From NCBI GenBank assembly GCA_937863225.1, contig CALMEI010000011.1, positions 46,373 through 110,372 of the forward strand: DNA of 64,000 bases. The letters are read 5' to 3'. This stretch comes from an uncultured Polaromonas sp. GTDB taxonomy: Bacteria > Pseudomonadota > Gammaproteobacteria > Burkholderiales > Burkholderiaceae_C. Position numbers and translations under genes: made by a program. A model generated the notes under the pieces. The model did not search any database. It was not told the DNA's origin and was given only the letters and a program-made list of their open reading frames with translations. Shown here in pieces: positions 56,133-64,000 of the stretch (within the stretch, counting starts at the first letter, position 1; the number at the start of each line of letters is the position of its first letter).

Positions 56133-56858
56133 ATGTTTAAGTTAAAAAGTTCAGCCAAACGTCTGTTGGCAATCAGTGCTCTGAGTTTGGTCAGTGTTGT
56201 TGCTCTGGCTGATGATGCCAGCATTCGCAAAAATCTGAAAGAACGTTTCCCAAACTTTCCCGCTATTGATGAGGTATCGAAAACACCCATACCAGGAATT
56301 TTCGAAGTGCGCGTCAACGGCACTGAAATCATTTATACCGATGCCGACGCCAACCACATGATTCAAGGCAGCATCTTGGATACCAAGGCGCGTGTCAATC
56401 TGACCGAAGAACGCACAACTAAATTAACGGCCATTGCATTCTCAGCGCTGCCTTTGAAAGATGCCTTCACGATTGTGCGCGGCAATGGCAAACGCAAGAT
56501 TGCAGTTTTTGAAGATCCGAATTGTGGTTATTGCAAACGCTTTGAAGCCAATATGCAAAAAGTGGACAACGCCACTGTTTACATGTTCTTGTACCCAATC
56601 TTAGGTGCTGATTCGGTGACCAAATCCAATCATTTATGGTGCGCCAAAGACAAAGCCAAAGCTTGGCAAGACTATATGTTGCGGGATGTGGCGGTTGTTC
56701 CAGGTACATGTGACACAGCCGCCGTGGCGCGGAATGTCGAGTTTGGTAAAAAATACAAAATCACAGGCACACCTACTTTGATATTTGCAGATGGCACTCG
56801 CGTTCCCGGGGCCATTGATGCTGGGCAAGTCGAAAAAATTCTCGCGTCAGTTAAATAA
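56133..56858 (+). CDS. dsbC: Thiol:disulfide interchange protein DsbC
   Basis: About 241 residues from ATG 56133 (MFKLKSSAKRLLAISALSL). Signal peptide ends at ALADDA; N-terminal dimerisation domain; thioredoxin domain with EDPNCGYCKRFEANM, the CGYC active site; a second Cys pair sits in HLWCAKDKA ... VPGTCDTA, as in E. coli DsbC; cis-Pro loop ITGTPTLIFADG. Periplasmic disulfide isomerase, kept reduced by DsbD-type enzymes such as the one at 40223. A start at 56088 is possible but gives no better signal. Confidence 0.93.
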   Translation: MFKLKSSAKRLLAISALSLVSVVALADDASIRKNLKERFPNFPAIDEVSKTPIPGIFEVRVNGTEIIYTDADANHMIQGSILDTKARVNLTEERTTKLTAIAFSALPLKDAFTIVRGNGKRKIAVFEDPNCGYCKRFEANMQKVDNATVYMFLYPILGADSVTKSNHLWCAKDKAKAWQDYMLRDVAVVPGTCDTAAVARNVEFGKKYKITGTPTLIFADGTRVPGAIDAGQVEKILASVK

Positions 56859-56880
56859 TGAATCCAACAGAGGATAAGTT

Positions 56881-56914
56881 GGTACTGTGAACTGACAGTG
56901 CCCTGCGTGAGGGC
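56881..56914. other. Inverted repeats between convergent dsbC and FAD-oxidase genes
   Basis: GGTACTGT (56881-56888) pairs with ACAGTGCC (56895-56902) with one G-U pair, and an overlapping GCCCT/AGGGC stem spans 56900-56914. Neither has a T-tract. The site may serve as a weak bidirectional terminator. Confidence 0.4.
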
Positions 56915-56927
56915 TATTGAAAGTTGA

Positions 56928-58310
56928 CTACCAGGTAAAAATTTTGCCTGGGTTCATGATGTTATCGGGGTCTAATGCATGCTTGATGCTGCGCATCATC
57001 TGCACCGCCCCTGTCCCCGCTTCTTCAACCAAAAAGCCCATTTTGTGCAAGCCCACGCCATGCTCACCAGTGCATGTGCCGTCCATGGCCAGCGCCCTTT
57101 TAACCAGCTGGTGATTCAAAGCTTCTGCCGTATCGTGCTCTTGTTTTGAAGCGGGATCAATCAGGTACCCGACATGGAAATTGCCATCCCCAACATGCCC
57201 CACCAAAAAGTAAGGGATACCACTGGCGTCAGCTTCATACACGGTTTCGAGTAAACAATCCGCCAATCGGGAGATGGGAACGCAGGTATCGGTGGTGATG
57301 ACGCGACAACCTGGACGCGATTGCACCGCGGCAAAGTAGGCATTGTGCCTTGCCGTCCATAGCTTGGTGCGAGCCTCAGGTGTGCTGGCCCAATCAAATG
57401 CGGTGCTGCCAAATTCTGTTGCGATGTCTTGGACCAATTCGGCTTGCTCTTTCACGCTGGCAGGAGAGCCATGAAATTCCATCAACAGCATCGGCGATGG
57501 ATTCAAATTCAATTTTGAATACGCATTGACTGCGCGAATGGAATTGGCATCAATCAGCTCAACGCGCGCGATCGGAATGCCAACCTGAATGATCTGAATC
57601 GTGGTGCGAACGGCCGCTTCAATACTGGGGAACGAGCAAACAGCTGCAGAAATCGCTTCAGGCAATGGGTAGAGTTTCAAGGTGATTTCGGTGACGACTC
57701 CCAGAGTGCCCTCAGAACCTACCATGAGACGCGTCAAATCATAACCCGCAGATGATTTCTTGGCGCGTGTACCTGTGCGAATGACTTCGCCGCTGGCTGT
57801 TACCACTTCCAGCGCCAACACATTTTCTCGCATGGTGCCGTATCGCACTGCATTGGTGCCACTGGCCCGCGTGGCAACCATGCCTCCGATGGATGCATCA
57901 GCGCCAGGGTCAATTGGGAAAAACAAGCCTTCGTTTTTGATGGCTTCGTTCACCGCCTTGCGTGTCACACCTGCTTGCACGGTCACGGTTAAATCCTCTG
58001 CGTTGATGCTGATCACTTGGTTCATGCGACTGACATCGATGCTGATGCCTCCTTGCACAGCCAGCAAATGTCCTTCAAGCGATGAGCCTGTACCAAATGG
58101 AATCACAGGAACATGGTGTTTTGCGGCCATCTGAACAACGGTCGCGACATCTTTTGTTGACTCTGCAAATACCACGGCACTGGGCGGTGGTACATCAAAA
58201 ATGGATTCGTCTTTACCGTGTTGTTCACGCACGGCCAAGGCCGTCGAGCACCGTTCGCCAAATTGTGTTTTCAAATCAACAATGAGCGTCTCTGGGGTCA
58301 CACGTTGCAT
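56928..58310 (-). CDS. FAD-linked oxidase, D-lactate dehydrogenase/GlcD type
   Basis: 460 residues. FAD-binding PCMH domain with PFGTGSSLEGHLLAVQGGIS and IDPGADASIGGMVATRASGT; C-terminal FAD-oxidase domain with GHVGDGNFHVGYL and CTGEHGVGLHKMGFL, which binds the substrate carboxylate. Family includes D-lactate dehydrogenase (cytochrome), glycolate oxidase GlcD and related enzymes. No glcE or glcF is adjacent, so D-lactate (or another D-2-hydroxy acid) oxidation is the better guess. 18 bp after yhbY on the same strand. Confidence 0.88.
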   Translation of the reverse strand: MQRVTPETLIVDLKTQFGERCSTALAVREQHGKDESIFDVPPPSAVVFAESTKDVATVVQMAAKHHVPVIPFGTGSSLEGHLLAVQGGISIDVSRMNQVISINAEDLTVTVQAGVTRKAVNEAIKNEGLFFPIDPGADASIGGMVATRASGTNAVRYGTMRENVLALEVVTASGEVIRTGTRAKKSSAGYDLTRLMVGSEGTLGVVTEITLKLYPLPEAISAAVCSFPSIEAAVRTTIQIIQVGIPIARVELIDANSIRAVNAYSKLNLNPSPMLLMEFHGSPASVKEQAELVQDIATEFGSTAFDWASTPEARTKLWTARHNAYFAAVQSRPGCRVITTDTCVPISRLADCLLETVYEADASGIPYFLVGHVGDGNFHVGYLIDPASKQEHDTAEALNHQLVKRALAMDGTCTGEHGVGLHKMGFLVEEAGTGAVQMMRSIKHALDPDNIMNPGKIFTW

Positions 58311-58328
58311 GGTCGTACTTTGCTGTTG

Positions 58329-58808
58329 TTAAGTTTGACTGCGTTTTTTGATCGAGGTTTGTTTGGGTTGCGCACGTTTGACTTTACCGCCTTGTGTGAG
58401 ACGCTGGTTGCCCAATACACGCAACATTTTCACCTCGGGGCGTTGTCCGCCCAAAGTACTGTATTTCAAAACTTTGAAATCACGTGGACCTGGCATGCGG
58501 TCTTCGTCCTCGGACCGAACTTTTTTAATCTCTGGTTTGGGGCGCCACAGAACCAAGAGCTTGCCAATATGTTGTATGGGTGCAGCACTGAGTTTCTCTG
58601 CCAATGTTTGGAACATTTCTTCGCGTGCGACGCGGTCGTCACCCAAAACACGGATTTTGATCAAACCATGGGCGTTGAGTGAAGCATTGATTTCTTTGGT
58701 CACAGCAGCGGATAAGCCGTCATTGCCTATCATGACCACCGGGTCAAGGTGATGCGCCTCTGCGCGGTGAACTTTGCGCTGTGCTGGCGTGAGAATAATT
58801 TTTGTCAT
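58329..58808 (-). CDS. yhbY: YhbY-type RNA-binding protein (CRM domain)
   Basis: 159 residues. The CRM domain takes up the first ~95: AQRKVHRAEAHHLDPVVMIG, NDGLSAAVTKEINASLNAHG and LVLWRPKPE. The C-terminal ~60 residues are basic and low complexity (KRAQPKQTSIKKRSQ), longer than E. coli YhbY (97). Binds pre-50S particles. Divergent from rlmE, with ftsH next, as is typical in proteobacteria. Confidence 0.92.
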   Translation of the reverse strand: MTKIILTPAQRKVHRAEAHHLDPVVMIGNDGLSAAVTKEINASLNAHGLIKIRVLGDDRVAREEMFQTLAEKLSAAPIQHIGKLLVLWRPKPEIKKVRSEDEDRMPGPRDFKVLKYSTLGGQRPEVKMLRVLGNQRLTQGGKVKRAQPKQTSIKKRSQT

Positions 58809-58911
58809 AACCGTATTATCCGCGAAGCTGTCTTTTTACCAAAACGTATCTGATTCAAGCAAACAATCTTGCACGGTAAAGATACTCGACTAAAGGGGAT
58901 AATGCGGTTAA

Positions 58912-59580
58912 ATGAAAGTAAAAACCCAAAGTAAAAAAGTCAATAAAGCATGGTTGAACGACCATGTCAACGACACTTATGTGAAACTGGCCAAACGCGA
59001 AGGCTACCGTGCCAGAGCCGCCTATAAACTCAAAGAAATTGACGAGCAATTCGGTTTGATTAAACCGGGTCAGTTGGTGGTCGATTTGGGCTCTACACCC
59101 GGCGCCTGGAGTCAGTACATTCGCCGCAAAATGTCACCCAAAACAGCTCTCAGCGGCGGTGCGGCGGGGGGGGGATTGGATGGCAAAAACATTGCCCTGG
59201 ATTTGTTGGAAAAGGGGCCGGTAGAGGGGGGGATTTTCTTGCCAGGCGATTTTTGTGAAGATGCACTCTTACAGCTGCTCAAAGAAGCGATGCAAGGGCA
59301 GTTGGCGGATGTGGTGGTGTCAGACATGGCGCCCAATTTGACTGGGATTGACGCCACAGATGCGGCGCGCGTAGAGCACTTGATTGAATTGGCCATCGAT
59401 TTTTGCCAAAACCACATGAAACCGCAAGGTGCATTGGTCGCCAAAGTATTTCACGGTAGTGGCTACAGCCAGTTGGTGAACTTGTTTAAGGCCAGTTTCA
59501 AAACCGTCAAAGCAGTGAAGCCAGCAGCGTCCCGATCCGGTTCTTCAGAAACCTTTTTAGTGGGTTTGGGGCAGAAATAA
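58912..59580 (+). CDS. rlmE: 23S rRNA 2'-O-methyltransferase
   Basis: 222 residues. Catalytic K-D-K-E set: Lys in KLAKREGYRARAAYKL, Asp in VVSDMAPNLTG, Lys in LVAKVFHGSGY, Glu in SRSGSSETFLVG; SAM loop VVDLGSTPGAWSQY. Methylates U2552 of 23S rRNA. The loop after the SAM motif holds an insertion rich in Gly (LSGGAAGGGLDGKN) encoded by runs of nine and seven G; see the finding on homopolymers. ftsH follows after 142 bp, the conserved rlmE-ftsH pair. Confidence 0.95.
   Translation: MKVKTQSKKVNKAWLNDHVNDTYVKLAKREGYRARAAYKLKEIDEQFGLIKPGQLVVDLGSTPGAWSQYIRRKMSPKTALSGGAAGGGLDGKNIALDLLEKGPVEGGIFLPGDFCEDALLQLLKEAMQGQLADVVVSDMAPNLTGIDATDAARVEHLIELAIDFCQNHMKPQGALVAKVFHGSGYSQLVNLFKASFKTVKAVKPAASRSGSSETFLVGLGQK
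59166..59174 (+). repeat. Homopolymer G9 tract within rlmE
   Basis: Nine consecutive G residues inside the coding region; a second tract of seven G lies at 59226-59232. They are the longest G runs I noticed in this window. They lie in the variable loop between the SAM-binding motif and the catalytic Asp. Confidence 0.85.
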
Positions 59581-59722
59581 TGCCCAAAACGAGGCTGGCA
59601 AGCACAATTTTGGCGTAATTCCTGCGTATTAAGGGTTTTGAAAGACGCCAAGAGCTTGAAACATCTAAAATCATGCCAATATCTAATGCTTAATTGAATG
59701 CCTGTATTCCTAGGAGCGACTC

Positions 59723-61645
59723 TTGAATAAAGAAATGTTATCAAAATTTGCAGTTTGGGCTGTTATTGCCATGGTGCTTTTCACCGTGTTCAAACAGATG
59801 GAGCCCAAAGGTTCGGCAGGTGCGGGCTATGTGGGTTATTCTGAGTTTCTTGAACAAATCCGCAACAAACAAATTAAAAGCGCCACCATTCAAGAAGGTC
59901 AAAGCGGCACCGAAATCGTGGGAGTGACCAGCGACGACAAAAAAATTCGCACCACAGCGACCTATTTAGACCGTGGTTTGGTCGGCGATTTAATTGCCAA
60001 CAATGTGAAGTTTGACGTCAAGCCACGTGAAGAAGGTTCATTGCTCATGTCGCTTTTGATGAGCTGGGGCCCTATGTTGTTGCTCATTGGTGTGTGGGTC
60101 TACTTCATGAAACAAATGCAAGGAGGCGGTAAAGGCGGCCCCTTTAGCTTTGGCAAAAGCAAAGCCAAATTGTTGGATGAAAGCGCCAACACGGTCACGT
60201 TTGCCGATGTGGCAGGTTGTGACGAAGCGAAAGAAGAAGTCAAAGAAGTGGTTGACTTCTTAAAAGACCCTGGACGCTTTCAAAAGCTTGGCGGTCGTAT
60301 TCCACGTGGCTTATTGCTCGTGGGCCCACCGGGTACCGGTAAAACTTTGCTGGCCAAGTCCATTGCTGGTGAAGCAAAAGTTCCTTTTTTTGCCATTTCG
60401 GGCTCGGACTTTGTGGAAATGTTTGTCGGCGTGGGCGCATCGCGTGTGCGCGACATGTTTGAAAACGCCAAGAAAAACGCACCGTGCATCATTTTCATCG
60501 ACGAGATTGATGCCGTAGGTCGCCAACGTGGCGCAGGATTAGGTGGCGGCAACGACGAGCGTGAACAAACGCTGAATCAAATGCTGGTGGAGATGGATGG
60601 TTTTGAAACCAATTTGGGCGTGATTGTGGTGGCTGCGACGAATCGCCCCGATATCTTGGATGCGGCTTTGTTGCGTCCTGGCCGTTTTGACCGACAAGTC
60701 TATGTGACCCTGCCGGATATCCGCGGACGTGAGCAAATTTTGAATGTTCACATGCGCAAAATCCCGGCTTCACAAGACGTCAACCCAGGCACGATTGCCC
60801 GCGGTACGCCCGGTATGAGCGGCGCTGACTTGGCCAACTTGTGCAACGAGGCCGCTTTGATGGCAGCACGCCGCAATGCGCGTGTGGTGGAAATGCAAGA
60901 TTTTGAAAAAGCCAAAGACAAAATTTTGATGGGACCTGAACGCAAGAGCATGATCATGCCCGAAGAAGAGCGACGCAACACGGCTTACCATGAAGCTGGA
61001 CATGCTTTGATTGGCAAAATGCTGCCCAAGTGCGACCCCGTGCACAAGGTCACCATCATTCCTCGCGGTCGCGCTTTGGGTGTGACCATGAGCTTACCTG
61101 CAGCCGACCGCTACAGTTACGACAGCGAATTCATGTTGAGCCAAATCGCCATGCTTTTCGGTGGTCGTATTGCTGAGGAAGTGTTCATGAAGCAAATGAC
61201 CACCGGTGCCAGTAACGATTTTGAACGCGCAACGGGTTTGGCGCGCGATATGGTGATGCGTTACGGAATGTCGGAAGCACTGGGCCCTATGGTCTATGCT
61301 GACAATGAAGGCGAGGTATTCTTAGGCCGCTCCGTCACCAAAACCACCAACATGAGTGAGCAAACGATGTTGAAGGTTGATACCGAAGTGCGCCGCATCA
61401 TCGACGAGCAATATGGCCGTGCCCGCAAGCTGATTGAAGACAACGCCGACAAAATGCACGCCATGGCCAAAGCTTTGTTGGAATGGGAAACCATTGATGC
61501 GGAACAAATCGATGAGATCATGGCCGGCAAAGTGCCGACCGTACCGAAGGATTGGACGCCGCGCATACCTCCAGCGGGCGGTGATGGTGACGGCAGTGGC
61601 AGCGCACCAGTGATCAAACCAGATGCTGCACCCACAGCAGCCTAA
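59723..61645 (+). CDS. ftsH: ATP-dependent zinc metalloprotease FtsH
   Basis: 640 residues. Two N-terminal membrane segments (~6-22 and ~103-122) flank a periplasmic domain; AAA+ module with [34 protein letters not shown] and the second region of homology; zinc site HEAGH at about residue 427. Degrades membrane proteins and LpxC. Start is TTG 59723 since TAGGAG (59711-59716) is 6 bp upstream; the ATG at 59735 would be 18 bp away. Confidence 0.97.
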   Translation: MNKEMLSKFAVWAVIAMVLFTVFKQMEPKGSAGAGYVGYSEFLEQIRNKQIKSATIQEGQSGTEIVGVTSDDKKIRTTATYLDRGLVGDLIANNVKFDVKPREEGSLLMSLLMSWGPMLLLIGVWVYFMKQMQGGGKGGPFSFGKSKAKLLDESANTVTFADVAGCDEAKEEVKEVVDFLKDPGRFQKLGGRIPRGLLLVGPPGTGKTLLAKSIAGEAKVPFFAISGSDFVEMFVGVGASRVRDMFENAKKNAPCIIFIDEIDAVGRQRGAGLGGGNDEREQTLNQMLVEMDGFETNLGVIVVAATNRPDILDAALLRPGRFDRQVYVTLPDIRGREQILNVHMRKIPASQDVNPGTIARGTPGMSGADLANLCNEAALMAARRNARVVEMQDFEKAKDKILMGPERKSMIMPEEERRNTAYHEAGHALIGKMLPKCDPVHKVTIIPRGRALGVTMSLPAADRYSYDSEFMLSQIAMLFGGRIAEEVFMKQMTTGASNDFERATGLARDMVMRYGMSEALGPMVYADNEGEVFLGRSVTKTTNMSEQTMLKVDTEVRRIIDEQYGRARKLIEDNADKMHAMAKALLEWETIDAEQIDEIMAGKVPTVPKDWTPRIPPAGGDGDGSGSAPVIKPDAAPTAA

Positions 61646-61660
61646 GCTGACTGGAATGCA

Positions 61661-61688
61661 AAAAAACGAGGCCAGGCCTCGTTTTTTT
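61661..61688 (+). terminator. Rho-independent terminator after ftsH
   Basis: AAAAAACGAGGC pairs with GCCTCGTTTTTT around a 3-base loop, with a T-tract. It lies 15 bp after the ftsH stop. Confidence 0.88.
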
Positions 61689-61761
61689 TATGCGCTATGC
61701 GTCTTTGATATTCAAATGACAACGCGCCAATCGCCGATGTCTGCCCCATTAGAATAGCCGC

Positions 61762-62628
61762 ATGATCTGGCAAACCGCGCGTTATCAAATTGATTTGACA
61801 CAACCCAAAATCATGGGCATTGTCAATGTCACCCCCGACTCGTTTTCAGACGGCGGGCGTTACGCTCGCTTTGGTAGCGCCATTGCCCATGCTGAACAAT
61901 TGGTCAAAGACGGCGCTGACATTTTGGATTTAGGCGGTGAATCATCGCGCCCAGGTGCGCTGCAAGTACCCTTGCACATTGAGTTAGAACGCATCTTGCC
62001 CGTGTTGGTCGAGGTGCTCAGATGGGGTATTCCCATTTCCATCGACACTTACAAGCCACAAGTCATGCAAGCGGTGCTGGACATGGGCGCAGACATCATC
62101 AACGACATTTGGGCTTTGCGTCAACCGGCTGGCGATGGGTATGCCAGTGCGGAAGAAGTGGTCGTCAAACATCCCAGTTGTGGTGTGTGTTTGATGCACA
62201 TGCACCGCGAACCACAAACCATGCAAACAGAACCCATGCAAGGCGATGTGGTGCCGCAAGTGCTCTTATTTTTAGAGCAACGTAGGCAATATTTGTGCCG
62301 CAAAGGGGTTGATTTGTCGCGTATGGTGGTCGATCCTGGCATTGGTTTTGGCAAAACAACAGCGCAAAACTTCAGCTTGTTGGCACGGCAAGCCGATTTG
62401 TTGGGATTGGGTGCGCCGGTCTTGGCAGGTTGGTCGCGCAAAACAGCCATTGGCGCAGTGACGGGTTTGGACATGGCCGAACGCACCAGCCCCAGTGTGG
62501 TGGCTGCAGTTTTAGCGGTGCAACAGGGCGCCCATATTGTGCGTGTGCATGACGTGCGCGAAACGGCTGCAGCATTTAAAGTATTGCAAGCCGTCAAGAA
62601 CAATACTCAACACGATAGTGAGTCTTAA
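61762..62628 (+). CDS. folP: Dihydropteroate synthase
   Basis: 288 residues. [18 protein letters not shown] and [14 protein letters not shown] are the substrate-binding loops; [19 protein letters not shown] and [11 protein letters not shown] follow. Joins pteridine and p-aminobenzoate in folate synthesis; the target of sulfonamides. glmM begins 1 bp after its stop, the usual folP-glmM pair. Confidence 0.96.
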   Translation: MIWQTARYQIDLTQPKIMGIVNVTPDSFSDGGRYARFGSAIAHAEQLVKDGADILDLGGESSRPGALQVPLHIELERILPVLVEVLRWGIPISIDTYKPQVMQAVLDMGADIINDIWALRQPAGDGYASAEEVVVKHPSCGVCLMHMHREPQTMQTEPMQGDVVPQVLLFLEQRRQYLCRKGVDLSRMVVDPGIGFGKTTAQNFSLLARQADLLGLGAPVLAGWSRKTAIGAVTGLDMAERTSPSVVAAVLAVQQGAHIVRVHDVRETAAAFKVLQAVKNNTQHDSES

Positions 62629-62629
62629 C

Positions 62630-63970
62630 ATGAGCAGACAATTTTTTGGTACCGATGGCATTCGCGGCGAGGTGGGCAAATACCCCATCACCCCCGACTT
62701 TGCACTCAAGCTGGCGCACGCCGTGGGGCGCGTATTGAAACAAACTGATTCGCACCCAACAGTTTTGATTGGCAAAGACACGCGCATCTCGGGCTACATG
62801 TTGGAAAGCGCTTTGGAATCTGGCTTCAACTCGGCAGGTGTCAACGTGGTGCTCTTGGGGCCTATTCCAACGCCAGCAGTGGCGTACCTCACACGCGCCC
62901 AGCGAGCCAGTTTGGGCGTGGTCATCAGCGCCAGTCACAATGCTTTTCAAGACAACGGCATCAAGTTTTTTTCAGCCAATGGCACCAAGCTAGACGATGG
63001 GTGGGAACTGGCTGTCGAGGCCATGATGCAAGAGGCACCGATTTGGTCGGACTCGGTCAACTTAGGTAAGGCCAAACGATTGGACGACGCCTCAGGGCGC
63101 TACATCGAATTTTGCAAAAGCACTTTTGCCAATGATTTAACACTTAAAGGCTTGAAAATTGTGGTCGATGCCGCGCACGGAGCGGCCTACCAAGTTGCGC
63201 CCAAAGTGTTTCACGAATTGGGTGCCGAAGTGGTCGCAATAGGCTGCGCGCCTGACGGTTTGAACATCAATCAAGAGGTGGGCGCAACGCATCCCGAAGC
63301 GTTAATCGAAGCGGTGAAGCTGCACCAAGCCGACTATGGCATTGCTTTGGATGGCGACGCCGACCGCTTGCAACAGGTGGATTCTGCGGGTCGTTTGTTC
63401 AATGGCGACGAGGTGTTGTATTTGATGGTGAAAGAGCGTTTAGAACGCGGCGAAGCCGTCCACGGCGTGGTGGGCACACTGATGACCAATATGGCGATTG
63501 AAGTCGCTTTAAAAGCCAAAGGGGTAGACTTTGTGCGCGCCAAAGTGGGCGATCGCTACGTGCTGGAAGAGCTGGACAAACGTGGTTGGATTTTGGGTGG
63601 CGAAGGCTCGGGCCATTTATTGGCGCTGGACAAACACACCACGGGCGACGGCATTGTCAGCGCTTTGCAAGTGCTGCAAGCTTGCGCACGTAGCGGTAAA
63701 ACCATGGCGGCTTTGCTCAGTGACGTCACGCTGTTCCCACAAACCATGATTAACGTGCGATTGAAGCCAGGTCAATCTTGGGCTGACCTGCAAACACGCC
63801 CTGCATTCATTGCGGCTTGCCAGTCCGTTGAGAAAGAGTTGGGCGACAATGGGCGTATCCTCAACCGCGCCAGTGGCACCGAGCCATTGGTGCGCGTGAT
63901 GGTGGAGGCGCGGGATGCGGCGCAGTCCAAATCGTGCGCACAACGCATGGCTGATACCTTGTTAGCCTGA
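62630..63970 (+). CDS. glmM: Phosphoglucosamine mutase
   Basis: 446 residues from ATG 62630 ([20 protein letters not shown]). Active-site phosphoserine is Ser102 in [14 protein letters not shown]; the metal-binding loop reads DGDADR; sugar-specificity loop GGEGSGH; phosphate-binding loop [15 protein letters not shown]. Converts glucosamine-6-P to glucosamine-1-P for peptidoglycan and LPS. The frame is open upstream into folP, but homology fixes this start. Confidence 0.96.
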   Translation: MSRQFFGTDGIRGEVGKYPITPDFALKLAHAVGRVLKQTDSHPTVLIGKDTRISGYMLESALESGFNSAGVNVVLLGPIPTPAVAYLTRAQRASLGVVISASHNAFQDNGIKFFSANGTKLDDGWELAVEAMMQEAPIWSDSVNLGKAKRLDDASGRYIEFCKSTFANDLTLKGLKIVVDAAHGAAYQVAPKVFHELGAEVVAIGCAPDGLNINQEVGATHPEALIEAVKLHQADYGIALDGDADRLQQVDSAGRLFNGDEVLYLMVKERLERGEAVHGVVGTLMTNMAIEVALKAKGVDFVRAKVGDRYVLEELDKRGWILGGEGSGHLLALDKHTTGDGIVSALQVLQACARSGKTMAALLSDVTLFPQTMINVRLKPGQSWADLQTRPAFIAACQSVEKELGDNGRILNRASGTEPLVRVMVEARDAAQSKSCAQRMADTLLA

Positions 63971-64000
63971 ACCTACTGTTATTTTTATATTCATGAACCT

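Overview
This window reads as a chromosomal segment of a betaproteobacterium of the order Burkholderiales. Support comes from the infA-rpmJ arrangement inside the spc/alpha ribosomal cluster, the hpf-ptsN-hprK order, a histone H1-like gene next to nrdAB, a phasin, and a BtrH/DarA/DarB-type lipid cluster of a kind I know from Burkholderiales genomes. Base composition looks moderate (near half G+C by eye), lower than most Comamonadaceae. The family cannot be fixed from the sequence alone. No phage, insertion sequence, CRISPR array or rRNA operon is visible.

Layout. 1-4.9 kb: surface-polysaccharide genes, namely a truncated glycosyltransferase, a second glycosyltransferase and dTDP-L-rhamnose synthesis in the order rfbB-rfbD-rfbA-rfbC, all but the first on the minus strand. 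5-8.6 kb: tag, a two-domain fatty acyl-CoA reductase and a phasin. 8.7-18 kb: the spc and alpha ribosomal operons (rplN to rplQ, with secY, infA, rpmJ and rpoA), closed by initiator tRNA-fMet and a terminator; the S10 operon is not upstream. 18-23.6 kb: antiporter, nagZ, ffh, a CcsA-like protein, a small zinc-ribbon-like protein and ampD. 23.7-28.8 kb: nrdA and nrdB behind two NrdR boxes, then the H1-like gene. 28.8-35 kb: EamA and LplT transporters, alr, purU, psd, corA. 35-40 kb: hpf, ptsN, hprK, a CsoR-family repressor, a LysM/BON protein, coaX and a DUF1566 protein. 40-44.7 kb: a DsbD/ScsB-type reductase, a lipoprotein and ychF.

44.7-52.8 kb holds the most unusual locus: ten tightly packed minus-strand genes, darA-like, darB-like, an unknown gene, a BtrH-type acyltransferase-like gene, an ABC-2 exporter pair, an acyl carrier protein, a ketosynthase with a Gln in place of a catalytic His, a chain-length-factor-like protein and a membrane methyltransferase. 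I read it as a dedicated system that makes and exports a dialkylresorcinol- or cyclohexanedione-like lipid. 53-64 kb: elongator tRNA-Met, a small exported protein, miaB, a UbiH-type hydroxylase, dsbC, a GlcD/Dld-type oxidase, yhbY, rlmE, ftsH, folP and glmM.

A second notable feature is a 51-bp dispersed repeat present seven times without length change. Five copies are intergenic. Two lie in frame inside the signal-peptide regions of two unrelated exported proteins, at the same codon position (codons 15-31).
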